DNA from: Devosia sp.
GTDB taxonomy: Bacteria; Pseudomonadota; Alphaproteobacteria; Rhizobiales; Devosiaceae
Assembly (NCBI GenBank): GCA_017794705.1
Contig: CP051235.1
Span: 2,419,010 to 2,483,009, forward strand
DNA: 64,000 nucleotides
Direction of reading: 5' to 3'
This document shows positions 34,965 through 44,028 of this stretch, one piece after another; position 1 is the first letter of the stretch; every line of letters starts with the position of its first letter. The notes under the pieces are model-generated. The model saw only the letters and a list, made by a program, of their open reading frames with translations, did no database searches and was not told the DNA's origin. Position numbers and translations under genes: made by a program.

Positions 34965-35060
34965 GGACGTGGCGTTCCTCTGATGGTCCGGCAGTCGCCT
35001 AAAGCTGCGGGATCGAATCAATTGTGCTCAAGACTGGCGCGGCAAAAGTGCAGATTCAAG

Positions 35061-35109
35061 GCAGGCTTGCTCACGCCTGCTTGACGCAACGCCGGGCTTT
35101 GACTATTTA
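35061..35109 (+). promoter_or_regulatory. Sigma-70-type promoter of rpmB with upstream inverted repeat
   Basis: TTGACG at 35081-35086, a 17-base spacer, and TATTTA at 35104-35109 form a near-consensus housekeeping promoter about 80 bases before the rpmB start. A 6-base inverted repeat (GCAGGC 35061-35066, GCCTGC 35075-35080) abuts the -35 element and may be an operator or simple structure. Read by eye from consensus only. Confidence 0.65.
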
Positions 35110-35193
35110 GGCGCAACTTTTTCTCTCAGACCCCCGGGCTGTGGCGCTCCATCATGCGTGCGAAGCGGTCCGAATGCACTTAGGAATTGAACT

Positions 35194-35478
35194 ATGGCAC
35201 GGCGTTGTGAACTCACCGGCAAAGGTGTGATGAGCGGCAATAATGTCAGCCACGCGCTGAACAGAACCCGCCGGAAATTTCTGCCGAACCTGTGCAGCGT
35301 GACGCTTTTGTCCGACGCGCTGGATCGTCCGGTCAAGTTGAAGGTCGCAGCATCGACGTTGCGCACCGTGGAACATCGCGGTGGACTGGATGCATTCTTG
35401 CTGAAGACCCGCGACGCAGACCTTGGCGACAAGGCCCTTGGCCTGAAGCAGGAAATCAAGGCAGCGCTGGCCTCGTAA
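35194..35478 (+). CDS. rpmB: 50S ribosomal protein L28
   Basis: A 94-residue ribosomal protein: [32 protein letters not shown] at the N-terminus is the L28 signature and the length fits the alphaproteobacterial form (about 95-100). There is one Cys in the N-terminal CELTGK and another in NLCSV; no full CxxC zinc motif, so this is a zinc-free-type L28. It has its own promoter and a strong terminator directly downstream, so it is monocistronic. Confidence 0.97.
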   Translation: MARRCELTGKGVMSGNNVSHALNRTRRKFLPNLCSVTLLSDALDRPVKLKVAASTLRTVEHRGGLDAFLLKTRDADLGDKALGLKQEIKAALAS

Positions 35479-35504
35479 GCCGCCTGGTTGATCAGTATAC
35501 GCAG

Positions 35505-35545
35505 ATCGCGCGTTGCCAATCCGGTGCCGCGCGATTTGTTTTTTT
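35505..35545 (+). terminator. Intrinsic terminator of rpmB
   Basis: Stem ATCGCGCG (35505-35512) with CGCGCGAT (35528-35535), loop of 15 bases, followed by TTGTTTTTTT. It begins 27 bases after the rpmB stop and is a clear rho-independent terminator. Confidence 0.88.
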
Positions 35546-35608
35546 GGCCATTTGGCCACCCACACGCAGCGTCGGTCTATTGCCGGAGTGCTGCCAAAAT
35601 AGAGGTGC

Positions 35609-36247
35609 ATGATCGTGCTCACTCGTTTCTTCTTCGCCATTCTGGCGATGGCCTTTGTGGTCGTCCTTTCCAACTATCTGGTGCAGTTCCCGGTCGATGC
35701 CGCCATCGGCACCTATCAGTTGGCCGATCTTCTGACCTGGGGTGCCTTCACCTATCCGGTTGCATTCCTCGTCAACGATCTGACCAACCGATACTTTGGT
35801 GCAGCAATGGCGCGCATGGTGGTGCTTGCCGGTTTCGTCGTGGCGGTGATCATATCGATCTATTTGGCCACGCCGCGCATCGCGATCGCCTCGGGATCCG
35901 CCTTTCTGGTCGCGCAGTTGCTCGATACCGTCATATTCGATCGGATGCGGGCTGCGGCCTGGTGGAAGGCGCCACTGATCTCCAGCCTTCTTGGGTCAAT
36001 CATCGACACCGTGTTGTTCTTCTCGCTCGCCTTTGCCGCGCAGTTCGCGATGTTAGGCCCCAATGACGCGTTCGCAACTGAAGCCGCACCGCTCTTGGGC
36101 CTGTTCTCAGTCGAAGCGCCCCGCTGGATGAGCTGGGCACTGGGCGATTTCGGCGTGAAGATGCTGGTAGCGCTTATCATGCTGGCGCCCTATGGATTGC
36201 TCCGCCGGGTCATCGCTGACCGCGTGGTGCACCCCGCCGCCGGCTAA
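35609..36247 (+). CDS. Queuosine precursor transporter (YhhQ/QueT-like ECF family)
   Basis: A 212-residue membrane protein of the YhhQ family that imports queuosine precursors such as preQ0/preQ1. It has six or so hydrophobic segments and the family motifs FTYPVAFLVNDLTNRYFG (about 50-67) and ISSLLGSIIDTVLFFSLAF with the conserved Asp. The gene follows the rpmB terminator and carries its own leader; I saw no preQ1 riboswitch in the 60 bases upstream. Its stop overlaps the convergent phytase-like gene by 4 bases. With gluQ at 2883-3737 it supports queuosine salvage. Confidence 0.9.
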   Translation: MIVLTRFFFAILAMAFVVVLSNYLVQFPVDAAIGTYQLADLLTWGAFTYPVAFLVNDLTNRYFGAAMARMVVLAGFVVAVIISIYLATPRIAIASGSAFLVAQLLDTVIFDRMRAAAWWKAPLISSLLGSIIDTVLFFSLAFAAQFAMLGPNDAFATEAAPLLGLFSVEAPRWMSWALGDFGVKMLVALIMLAPYGLLRRVIADRVVHPAAG

Positions 36248-37236
36248 TTGGGCAGTTCAAATTCCAGCCAGAGACTGCGTTCCCAATCGTTGAAATTGTC
36301 GTCGGAAACGATGACGATGTGGACGCTGCCGTCGGCGAGTTCACGGACAGCCAGGCCTTCCATATTGTCGATGTCGCCGCCGCTGGCGCTCAGAATGACT
36401 TCGCCCTGAAGCACGGCTCCAGGGCCAATTTCGCTCGACGCGACGCGGCGCACCTGCATGATGAAGGCCAGAAAGCCGGTGCCACGCTCAAGCACCAGCA
36501 GGTCGCCATTGGGCAGGAAATCGCAATCAGTCGGGTTGTAGCCATCGGCCGGGGCAAGGGAGAGCGGCCCCTTGTCGCGATTGCCCAAAAGCCAGGCGGA
36601 GTGGTTGCCTTCGGCGTTCGGCTGCATTTCGGCAATCAGCAAGGTCGATCCGGCAACGGGCGAGGCCGGAGGCGCGATGCACACGGCCTCAAGGCTTTCG
36701 TTGGTGCGCAGCGATTCCAGTTCATCGGGGATCGAGACGATACGCGCCGCGCCTGAAGGACGGTTTCCCGAAAGATCGAAGTCGGCGACGCGGGTGAGGT
36801 TTTCAAAGCCGACCCTCACGGCTGCCGCCACCCCATCGCGATAGACGGTTTCGACCGCTTCGGAATCACGGCTGAAGTTCGAAGGCAGTTCGGTGCCGCT
36901 GGAATTTCGGATCACTTCGAGTTCAGCCCCGGAGAGCGCCAGCGGGGCACCGGCGTTGTCATAGCTGATCCGGGCCGAGATGAAATTGCCGCGGTCGGTG
37001 ACCATGACTGCATTTTCTTCAGAAACGAAAGTAATGCCTGAAATCCCGCCGAACGTGTCGGCCGGCCCGTCGAGCACCAGCCCGCCGCGCCAGATCAGTT
37101 GATCAACGGGCTGGCCGATCTCGGCCCCCTTGAAGGTCGTGATGGAGGAAGCAGTGATGTCAAAGGGTTGCGCATGGGCAAGTGGCGCCGCAAGCGCGAA
37201 GCAGACGGTCAAAGCACCAAGCCACCGCGGCCTCAT
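36244..37236 (-). CDS. Esterase-like phytase family protein, exported
   Basis: A 330-residue exported protein with a signal peptide (about 1-22, ending AHAQPF) and a phytase-like beta-propeller domain: [49 protein letters not shown] and [10 protein letters not shown]. These repeated D-x-E-x-x motifs are the calcium-binding type seen in the esterase-like activity of phytase family. It lies 3' to cobT in the same direction, a frequent order (cobS-cobT-phytase) in rhizobia, although no shared function is known. Confidence 0.88.
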   Translation of the reverse strand: MRPRWLGALTVCFALAAPLAHAQPFDITASSITTFKGAEIGQPVDQLIWRGGLVLDGPADTFGGISGITFVSEENAVMVTDRGNFISARISYDNAGAPLALSGAELEVIRNSSGTELPSNFSRDSEAVETVYRDGVAAAVRVGFENLTRVADFDLSGNRPSGAARIVSIPDELESLRTNESLEAVCIAPPASPVAGSTLLIAEMQPNAEGNHSAWLLGNRDKGPLSLAPADGYNPTDCDFLPNGDLLVLERGTGFLAFIMQVRRVASSEIGPGAVLQGEVILSASGGDIDNMEGLAVRELADGSVHIVIVSDDNFNDWERSLWLEFELPN

Positions 37237-39122
37237 CCGGCGCGCTTTCGCCGCGACATGCGGGGCGGCTCCTCTTCGAACAGGGCAGCAAGATGATCCG
37301 TAATGGCTCCGGCCAGATCTTCAGCGTCGAGCAAAGTCACGGCGCGTCGATAGTAGCGGGTGACATCGTGGCCGATGCCGATGGCGACCAGTTGCACCGG
37401 CGAGCGGGTTTCAATGTCCTCGATGACGTGGCGCAAATGAGCTTCGAGATAATTGCCGGCATTGACGCTCTGGGTTGAATCATCAACCGGCGCACCATCG
37501 GAAATCACCATGAGAATGCGGCGCTGTTCGGGCCGGCCGAGCAGTCGCTTGTGTGCCCATTGCAGGGCCTCGCCATCGATATTTTCCTTCAGCAGCCCCT
37601 CCCGCATCATCAGGCCGAGGTTGCGCCTTGCATGGCGCCAGGGCTGATCGGCGGACTTGTAGATGATGTGGCGCGTGTCGTTGAGCCGGCCCGGACTGGC
37701 GGGGCGGTTGGCTTCGAGCCATTTCTCGCGGGACTTGCCGCCTTTCCAGGCACGTGTGGTGAACCCCAGGATTTCCACCTTGACCGCGCAGCGTTCCAGC
37801 GTACGCGCGAGAATATCCCCGCAGATCGCGGCAATGGTGATCGGGCGGCCGCGCATGGAGCCGGAATTGTCGATCAGAAGCGTCACCACCGTGTCGCGAA
37901 ATTCGGTGTCGCTTTCAGCCTTGTAGGAAAGCGGCTGCATCGGGTCCATGATGATGCGCGGCAGGCGGGCGGGGTCGAGCACGCCCTCTTCGAGGTCGAA
38001 CTGCCAGGCGCGGTTCTGCTGGGCCAGCAGGCGGCGCTGCAGCTTGTTGGCCAGCCGCGCCACAGCCCCGGCAAGGCTTTCCAGTTGCTTGTCGAGCAGG
38101 GCGCGCAACTGTTCCAGCTCTTCCGGCGGGCAGAGGTCGGCGGCGCTGATGATTTCGTCGAACTCGGATGAAAAGATCTTGTAGGGGAACTGGTTGGAGC
38201 CGAAATCGCCCGGATCGCCCTGAGGCGGCGGCGGGGCGTCCTCGCCAGCGTCCGCCAACTGATCGTCATCCATGTCGACCAGTTCCATATCCTCGCTGTC
38301 GGCTTCTCCGGATTCTTCGGAGGAGCCTGAGCGCTGATCCTCGTTGGCCTCGGCGTCCTCGCTGTCGCCTTCGCCGTCCTGCGGCGTCTGCTCCTCGTTG
38401 CGGCCGGTGTCGGAGCTATCGTCGCCGGTTTCCTCATCATCGTCCTGATCGCCGGTTTCCATGTCGGCGTCGGTCAGCAGATCCAGGTCGTGCAAGACGG
38501 TGCGCACGGCCCTTGCAAACTGGTCCTGGTCCTCGACCAAACCGGACAGCGCCTCGATCGAGGTTTCTGCCTTTTGCTCAATATGCTCGCGCCACAGATC
38601 AACCATTGCCTCGCCGGACGAGGGGATGGGGATGCCTGCCATCTTCTGGCGCAGCATCAGCCCCAGCGCTTCGGCAAGCGGGGCATCGTCACGGTTTTCG
38701 ACCTGGCCGAGGTTGGCGCGGATCAGCCGGTCATCGATCATTTCGGCAATGTTGGCCTTCATGCCCTGCATGCGCTGGCAGCCGAGGGATTCCACCCGCG
38801 CCTGCTCAAGCGCGTCGAACACGGCCCGGGCTTCCGGATCGGCAGGCGCGCGGCGGGCGTGCAGCTTGGCATCGTGAGCGGCAAGCCGCATGGCCATGGC
38901 GTCGGCCTGACCGCGGGCAACCGCGATGTCGCGGCGGGTGGGCACGCGTGGCAGGTTGGCCAGCCGCGCCTTGTCGCCGGTCAGGATCGGCCGGTCGGAG
39001 GAAAAGCTGACTTCCAGTTCGGCCTGACCGGCAATGGCGCGCACGGTGGTACCGACCGCCGACTTGAAGGCGGCGGTGGCATCCTGTTTGGCGTTTGCCT
39101 TTGTCTTGGGCAGCTGGGCCAT
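37233..39122 (-). CDS. cobT: Cobaltochelatase subunit CobT
   Basis: A 629-residue subunit of the aerobic CobNST cobaltochelatase. It has an N-terminal helical region, a long acidic linker (about 215-320, rich in Asp/Glu/Ser) and a C-terminal von Willebrand A domain with the MIDAS motif [11 protein letters not shown] (about 415) and later VISDGAPVD. CobT and CobS form an AAA+ chaperone-like complex that drives cobalt insertion by CobN into hydrogenobyrinic acid a,c-diamide. cobS is 45 bases upstream in the same direction; cobN is not in the window, as is usual in this order. Confidence 0.95.
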   Translation of the reverse strand: MAQLPKTKANAKQDATAAFKSAVGTTVRAIAGQAELEVSFSSDRPILTGDKARLANLPRVPTRRDIAVARGQADAMAMRLAAHDAKLHARRAPADPEARAVFDALEQARVESLGCQRMQGMKANIAEMIDDRLIRANLGQVENRDDAPLAEALGLMLRQKMAGIPIPSSGEAMVDLWREHIEQKAETSIEALSGLVEDQDQFARAVRTVLHDLDLLTDADMETGDQDDDEETGDDSSDTGRNEEQTPQDGEGDSEDAEANEDQRSGSSEESGEADSEDMELVDMDDDQLADAGEDAPPPPQGDPGDFGSNQFPYKIFSSEFDEIISAADLCPPEELEQLRALLDKQLESLAGAVARLANKLQRRLLAQQNRAWQFDLEEGVLDPARLPRIIMDPMQPLSYKAESDTEFRDTVVTLLIDNSGSMRGRPITIAAICGDILARTLERCAVKVEILGFTTRAWKGGKSREKWLEANRPASPGRLNDTRHIIYKSADQPWRHARRNLGLMMREGLLKENIDGEALQWAHKRLLGRPEQRRILMVISDGAPVDDSTQSVNAGNYLEAHLRHVIEDIETRSPVQLVAIGIGHDVTRYYRRAVTLLDAEDLAGAITDHLAALFEEEPPRMSRRKRAG

Positions 39123-39167
39123 TGGGTCGGGCTTTGCAGTTCGGGTGGGGCCTCAGCCCCTTCAGGT

Positions 39168-40145
39168 TCAGGCGCTGATGGCCAGGTTGGCGGAGCTTTC
39201 CGGCAGGTCGACCCCGAAGACGCGCTGATAGAACTCGGCCACCACCGGGCGCTCCAGTTCATCGCACTTGTTCAGGAAGGTGAGGCGGAAGGCAAATCCG
39301 ACGTCGCCGAAGATCTCGGCGTTCTCGGCCCAGGTGATCACCGTACGCGGGCTCATCACCGTGGACACGTCGCCATTGATGAAGGCGGAGCGTGTCATGT
39401 CTGCGACGCGCACCATGTTGGAGACGATCTTTTTGCCCTCCTCGGTCTGGTAGGACTTGGCCTTGGCCAGAACGATGCCGGCCTCCTTGTCGTGCGGCAG
39501 ATAGTTCAGCGTGGTGACCAGCGACCAGCGGTCCATCTGGCCCTGGTTGATCTGCTGAGTGCCGTGATAGAGACCCGACGTGTCGCCCAGACCGATGGTG
39601 TTGGTGGTCGAGAACAGCCGGAAAGCCGGGTGCGGAATGATGACGCGGTTCTGGTCGAGCAGGGTCAGGCGGCCGGCCTGTTCCAAAACGCGCTGAATGA
39701 CGAACATCACGTCGGGCCGGCCGGCGTCATATTCATCGAAGACCAGCGCGATATTGTTCTGCACCGCCCAGGGCAGCATGCCGTCGCGGAATTCAGTGAC
39801 CTGCTGGCCGTCCTTGATGACAATTGCGTCCTTGCCGACAAGGTCGATACGGCTGACGTGGCTGTCGAGGTTGATACGGACCAGCGGCCACTTCAGGCGC
39901 GCGGCGACCTGCTCGATATGGGTCGATTTGCCGGTGCCGTGATAGCCTTGCACCATGACGCGGCGGTTGTATTGAAAGCCCGCGAGGATCGCCAGGGTGG
40001 TATTGCGATCAAACAGGTAATCCGGGTCGACCGGCGGCACGTAATCGGTTGCCTCGGCGTAGCCGTCCACGACCATATCGGTGTCGATGCCGAAGGTCTC
40101 GCGGACATTGTACTTGGTGTCGGGCAGGTTCTCGAATTCAGGCAT
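39168..40145 (-). CDS. cobS: Cobaltochelatase subunit CobS (AAA+ ATPase)
   Basis: A 325-residue MoxR-class AAA+ ATPase. Walker A is GYHGTGKST (about residues 67-75), Walker B is [10 protein letters not shown], with sensor 1 in [11 protein letters not shown]. The start at M-P-E-F-E-N is the family start and has GAAGAGAAG upstream; a longer in-frame start is rejected. It hydrolyses ATP for CobNST cobalt insertion. In many Hyphomicrobiales the J-domain gene and bolA sit directly upstream of cobS; here about 3.2 kb of other sequence intervenes. Confidence 0.95.
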   Translation of the reverse strand: MPEFENLPDTKYNVRETFGIDTDMVVDGYAEATDYVPPVDPDYLFDRNTTLAILAGFQYNRRVMVQGYHGTGKSTHIEQVAARLKWPLVRINLDSHVSRIDLVGKDAIVIKDGQQVTEFRDGMLPWAVQNNIALVFDEYDAGRPDVMFVIQRVLEQAGRLTLLDQNRVIIPHPAFRLFSTTNTIGLGDTSGLYHGTQQINQGQMDRWSLVTTLNYLPHDKEAGIVLAKAKSYQTEEGKKIVSNMVRVADMTRSAFINGDVSTVMSPRTVITWAENAEIFGDVGFAFRLTFLNKCDELERPVVAEFYQRVFGVDLPESSANLAISA

Positions 40146-40360
40146 GGTCTTCTCTTCACGTGCGGGGTCGCGCAAGCGCGGTCTTGCATAGGCGGGATTT
40201 TGCGCGCTCTATAACAGCATTGCATGGACCGGCCAAGCCAATTGGCCGTCAAAGAGGACTGTAATTCGGGCAACATTGCAGCGCGCCCGAACCTCGATGC
40301 GTAAGAGGACCAAATCGGGGTTCCGGACGGTTGCGCCAGGCTTTCTCGGGGGAGGCGGGC

Positions 40361-41707
40361 ATGGGGCAGGATACGAATTTCGAAAACGAAGTGCAGGCAC
40401 GCCGCTGGGCGCAATTGAGAGAGACAAATCGAAGGAGACAAATCGGTCGTGGAAGCGGCGGGCGCGTGCCACCATTCCACGTGTCTGGTGTTGACCTGAT
40501 CTACTACATTTGTCGGTTTGACCCGGCGCGAATTGCTGAGGTTGTGCCAGAGGGGTTAGAACCTGCAGATAGCGGTTGGGGTACGATCTGCGCTTATACT
40601 GTTTCGTATGGCTGGGAATTGGCGCCTTACACTGCGTTCTTCCTGTCCGCAGAAGTGAAGGGGCTGGATTCTCCAGACGGATCGCCTGGTCAATATATAC
40701 ATTGCGGCGTTATCTCTGGCGTCGGCGGCGAGGTACTGCGTAGCCAGTACAACACCAACTTTAAAGAGGGCTATGCCCAACACCATCTGCACGGCGAACG
40801 CATCGAAGCTGAAGCTGGTGTGGGGGACGACGTATTTGTCCGGATGCGTGGCAATCTGAAAGGCGCAAATTTTGAACCTTATACCGCGAGGACCCCGTAC
40901 ATCGGCAGACACCCCGAAGGCGGCTTCTGCCGGTACATGGTTGCCTTCAATGGCAAAATTGCCGTGATTCCCGACAACGAAGTCGAGTATCTCAAGGGTG
41001 CCGATCAGCTCTTCAATATCATGGAGCCAATCGAGTATACTTGGCCCATGTACACTCGGGAGGCCTCTTTGACGTTCGGTCGTCCACGCCGACTGGGCAG
41101 AGATTATAGTGAGATTGCCGACGACTATGTTGGCGTAGCTCTGGTGGAATTATTGGCTCGCACTGGTCGGGCGGCGGCAGTTGTCAAAAAGGACGGCACA
41201 CTTTTGCGCCTCAATGCCGCCGCGGACGCACTCGCCGAACTGGGGTTCGTTCAGGTAGTGGAAGGCCGATTAAAGCCATCGTCGCCAAGGTTAGCGTCTT
41301 CGTTGGAAGGACTCATTGCCCGCGTTGCGTCTGGTGCAGAGAGTGTTTCTCGTCCGCTGGGTCTGACCTCAGAACTCTCACATTCAATACTGATGGTGCA
41401 GGGCTTAGCGCTTGACCCGCGCGCCATGGGCTCAAATCTAGCGCTTCTGTTTTTTGATGAGCCCCGGAGTGATGTGGGTCACGACCCAGGGCCGGCGTTG
41501 CGCCTTTTAGGTTTGACGGAATCTGAAAGCGGAATAGCGAAACTAGTCGGAAGCGGCGCATCACCAAAGCAAACCGCCGAACAGCTTGGTTTGTCCGTCA
41601 ATACCGTTCGCTCCGCGTTGAAAACGGTGTATCACAAGCTCGATATTGGTCGGCAGGCGGAATTAGCCAGCCTGGTCACGCGGCTTGAGACTCAGGCTGT
41701 GGGGTAA
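40361..41707 (+). CDS. Acetoacetate-decarboxylase-like domain fused to PAS-like and LuxR HTH domains
   Basis: A 448-residue protein of unusual build. Residues about 37-245 resemble acetoacetate decarboxylase: DLIYYICRFDPARIAEVVPEGLEP aligns with the ADC start, GQYIHCGVISGVGGEVLRSQ with its core, and Lys135 in NTNFKEGYA falls where ADC has its Schiff-base lysine. Residues about 261-355 look PAS-like (GTLLRLNAAADAL), and 383-440 is a LuxR-type HTH (ASPKQTAEQLGLSVNTVRSALKTVYHKL). So an enzyme fold is probably used as a sensor for a keto-acid or similar ligand that controls DNA binding. ATG 40361 has GGGAGG upstream. The gene is less GC-rich than its neighbours, suggesting transfer. It is convergent with the first exported paralogue. 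Confidence 0.8.
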   Translation: MGQDTNFENEVQARRWAQLRETNRRRQIGRGSGGRVPPFHVSGVDLIYYICRFDPARIAEVVPEGLEPADSGWGTICAYTVSYGWELAPYTAFFLSAEVKGLDSPDGSPGQYIHCGVISGVGGEVLRSQYNTNFKEGYAQHHLHGERIEAEAGVGDDVFVRMRGNLKGANFEPYTARTPYIGRHPEGGFCRYMVAFNGKIAVIPDNEVEYLKGADQLFNIMEPIEYTWPMYTREASLTFGRPRRLGRDYSEIADDYVGVALVELLARTGRAAAVVKKDGTLLRLNAAADALAELGFVQVVEGRLKPSSPRLASSLEGLIARVASGAESVSRPLGLTSELSHSILMVQGLALDPRAMGSNLALLFFDEPRSDVGHDPGPALRLLGLTESESGIAKLVGSGASPKQTAEQLGLSVNTVRSALKTVYHKLDIGRQAELASLVTRLETQAVG

Positions 41708-41723
41708 CTCGTGAGCGGGGGCC

Positions 41724-42230
41724 TCAGTCGTCAAACAGGCCGGCGCCCATTTCCGAGTATCCGGAAAGGCTGCCGTCAGGGTGTTGGTGGGTGACCACGG
41801 CCCGAAAATCACTCTTGCTTTCGGCGTTCTGAAACCGGCCTGAACCGCCCACGGCCTGAATCTCACCGTCGCAGGCTGCGATCATGTCGGGTCCGGAAAC
41901 GGGTGCGGGTGCGCACTGCCATTTGATGAACATCTGATCGCCGTTCGGCTCGATGATCGTACAAATGCCCTCCTGGCTGAAATCGTGCCCGCGAAAACCG
42001 GGGCAATGGACCACGGCTTGTTGCAGCGGTGCATTGTCGTCGGTGAATACAAGAGTGCCCCTGTAACTGCCGTAATAGTCGAGGCCATGGCTGACTGTTG
42101 TGACAGGCTCGCCAACAGCCAGCCAGGAAAAGGTCACTTCTTCCGATGCGCCGGGCAGGGCCGACATCAGGGCAAAGCCGACTGCAGATGTTGTCGCTGA
42201 TTTCAAAAACATCGTCTGATCCTCATCCAT
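41724..42230 (-). CDS. Exported four-cysteine protein of unknown family, paralogue 1
   Basis: A 168-residue protein with a probable signal sequence (SATTSAVGFALMSALPGAS) after an acidic start MDEDQ. The mature domain carries four Cys in the pattern VHCPGFRGHDFSQEGIC, IKWQCAP and IAACDGE. It is clearly homologous to the gene at 42509-43048 (shared VTFSW/VSFSW, YYGSY, CPGFxGHxxSQxGIC, KWxCxP, AACxG, HPDGSLxGxS). GGAGG lies 7 bases before the ATG at 42230; ATG 42212 also has a good site and would give a more typical signal peptide. I do not recognise the family. Confidence 0.75.
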   Translation of the reverse strand: MDEDQTMFLKSATTSAVGFALMSALPGASEEVTFSWLAVGEPVTTVSHGLDYYGSYRGTLVFTDDNAPLQQAVVHCPGFRGHDFSQEGICTIIEPNGDQMFIKWQCAPAPVSGPDMIAACDGEIQAVGGSGRFQNAESKSDFRAVVTHQHPDGSLSGYSEMGAGLFDD

Positions 42231-42440
42231 GAATTGCCTCCAAGTGAGGTAACGAATGAAGTGTATGTCATGTATAGCGTCAGCGAACCCCTCATTTGGG
42301 GGGTGAATACTTGGCAGATTGCGCCCATTCTGCCGACACGAAAAGCATCATTTAAAATCCGGATCAATGCAGGCAGTGATATCGGAGCGGGCCACGCCGC
42401 TTTCATTGCACACTTGTTCCAGACCAAGTATCGATTCTGC

Positions 42441-42479
42441 AAAATGCAGTCGTGCGACTGCGGCCCGATTGTGATCGGG
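42441..42479 (-). terminator. Tandem hairpins ending the paralogue 2 transcript
   Basis: Two adjacent stems downstream of the second paralogue (minus strand): CCCGAT/ATCGGG (42464-42469, 42474-42479) and GCAGTCG/CGACTGC (42446-42452, 42455-42461), the latter followed by ATTTT. This looks like an intrinsic terminator and implies that the two paralogues are transcribed separately. Confidence 0.65.
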
Positions 42480-42508
42480 AGCCACAGTGAAGTCTTATCG
42501 CTTCGCGG

Positions 42509-43048
42509 TCAGTTGCGGACGCTCAGCTGCTTGTTGAGCAGGCTTTCGCTGTCGAACAGATCCTTGCCGAAACGCGAATGGCCGATCAGGCTGCCGTCGG
42601 GATTCTGACTTTCGATAACGGTATAAAAATCGCTTTGAACCGAGATCTTGAGCTTGCTGTCCGGTGATCCGATGAGGTGTGCGACGCCTTCGCAGGCGGC
42701 CAGTGCGCCTTCGGGCGGAGTTGTCGGCGTACACTCCCACTTGACCAGAAAATGGTTGCCGTCAGGGTCGATGAAACGGCAGATGCCCGCCTGACTGTAC
42801 TCGTGGCCGTGAAATCCCGGGCAATCGACTTCCACTTGCGGTACAATGGGTTGACCCTCGGTCAGGATCAGAAAGCCGCTGTAGGAGCCATAGTATTCGG
42901 CACCGTGCGTCACCGAAATCGACGGTGTGCCCACCGCTGTCCAGGAGAAGCTGACATCGGTCGTTTCCTGCGCGTTGGCGGCGAGATGGGAGAATCCGGC
43001 AGCGGATGTTGCCCCGGTTCTCATTACCAGCATTTGATCTTCATTCAT
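42509..43048 (-). CDS. Exported four-cysteine protein of unknown family, paralogue 2
   Basis: A 179-residue relative of the product at 41724-42230, with the same four Cys (VDCPGFHGHEYSQAGIC, VKWECTP, LAACEG) and the same M-x-E-D-Q start. The N-terminus has TGATSAAGFSHLAANAQE, a weak signal peptide. It is about 10 residues longer at the C-terminus (LFDSESLLNKQLSVRN). Conservation of the MxEDQ start in both copies supports the ATG at 43048, although ATG 43033 is possible. Four invariant Cys suggest two disulfides in the periplasm or outside the cell. Function unknown. Confidence 0.75.
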   Translation of the reverse strand: MNEDQMLVMRTGATSAAGFSHLAANAQETTDVSFSWTAVGTPSISVTHGAEYYGSYSGFLILTEGQPIVPQVEVDCPGFHGHEYSQAGICRFIDPDGNHFLVKWECTPTTPPEGALAACEGVAHLIGSPDSKLKISVQSDFYTVIESQNPDGSLIGHSRFGKDLFDSESLLNKQLSVRN

Positions 43049-43339
43049 TTGTTCTGCGTCCTCGATATAACTTTAATCAATCGGCGTTGGCCGCCAGTTG
43101 CGACTGGCGGAGCGCTGCGTTATCGATGCGAATGGGGTGGCGGACAAATAAGGGGCAAAAAGCCCAAATCGTTCGATCGCGCTGCGATCGCGATTCCAAT
43201 AGACGACAAATATTATTAGCACCTTCTAATATCAATTACCGAGCCCTCCCCAACAGAGTGGCCGTTCGTCAACGATGCAACATCGCGCCGAAAGTAATCG
43301 ATTGCAAGCGTTGTTTTCCGGGGCTTTGCGGGATTATCG
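43049..43339. other. 291-bp gap between paralogue 2 and the J-domain gene
   Basis: No gene is supported. The half near 43049-43110 is the leader of paralogue 2 and contains a perfect hairpin, CCGCCAGT (43091-43098) and ACTGGCGG (43103-43110) around TGCG. The middle (43195-43250) is strongly A/T-rich for this genome and may hold the promoter of paralogue 2. Confidence 0.5.
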
Positions 43340-43975
43340 CTAACGCGCGACAAAGCCCTTGGATTTCAGGTGATTGTAGGCGGTGATGATGGCGCGGAGG
43401 CGGTCTTCGGAGGCGCGGTTGCCGCCATTGGCGTCGGGGTGGTGGATTTTGACCTGTTCCTTGTAAGCGCGTTTGATGTCCTCGGGCGGCACACGGCCGG
43501 AAAAACCCAATACTTCCAAGGCTCTCTTGTCGGCTTCGACGAGACGCATCTCGCGTTCGGTCATCGGACGCTGGCCGCGTGAGCGGGAGGCTCGGGCGAA
43601 CAGATTGAGCGGATCATGGATGTTGCCGTTGGAATAATCGCGCACCTTGGCGGTGTTTCGCGATGGTTTGGCGCGTCCTGTGGCACCGTTGGTCGATTGT
43701 GTCCAGGTGGGGCGGCCGCCGGCGGTATTTGACCGGCGCATCTCCTCGGTGATCTCGTCGTCCTTCATCTCGGAGAAATAATTGAAGCTCTTGTTGTACT
43801 CGCGCACATGCTCCAGGCAGAAATTATGAAACTGGCCCTCGGACTTGCGGCCCTTGGGCGCACGGTGTACCGCGGGCTTGTCGCACCCCTCCCATTCGCA
43901 GACGGGACCCTGGGGGGTATCGCCGCCGCGCTTGCGGGGGTTGATGCGGATTGAGTCAAAGATCTTGGAAGACAG
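43340..43975 (-). CDS. DnaJ-like J-domain protein (C-terminal J domain), apparent CTG start
   Basis: A protein of about 211 residues with an N-terminal zinc-like motif (CEWEGCDKPAVHRAPKG then NFCLEHVREYNKSFNYFSEM) and a J domain at the C-terminus (LEVLGFSGRVPPEDIKRAYKEQVKIHHPDANGG, HPD intact). Relatives begin with M-K-L-x-S-K-x-F-D-x-I-R; here the frame reads R-T-L-S-S-K-I-F-D-S-I-R and has no ATG, GTG or TTG between the upstream stop and this conserved start. CTG at 43973-43975, with GGGA upstream, is the best candidate. Starting at the internal GTG (43807) would delete the zinc motif. It is divergent from bolA, the standard arrangement in rhizobia. Confidence 0.82.
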   Translation of the reverse strand: MSSKIFDSIRINPRKRGGDTPQGPVCEWEGCDKPAVHRAPKGRKSEGQFHNFCLEHVREYNKSFNYFSEMKDDEITEEMRRSNTAGGRPTWTQSTNGATGRAKPSRNTAKVRDYSNGNIHDPLNLFARASRSRGQRPMTEREMRLVEADKRALEVLGFSGRVPPEDIKRAYKEQVKIHHPDANGGNRASEDRLRAIITAYNHLKSKGFVAR

Positions 43976-44028
43976 TGTTCTGATCCCGATATTGGTGTTT
44001 CAACTCAAGTACAAAAAGGCCGGCTGCC

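Noticed and set aside
35546..35608. preQ1 riboswitch ahead of the queuosine precursor transporter
   Set aside because: The 63 bases between the rpmB terminator and the start codon show no preQ1-like stem plus A-rich tail.
38490..40214. Open frame of 574 codons on the + strand
   Set aside because: Antisense to cobT and cobS, whose products are unmistakable; no motif in the shadow frame.
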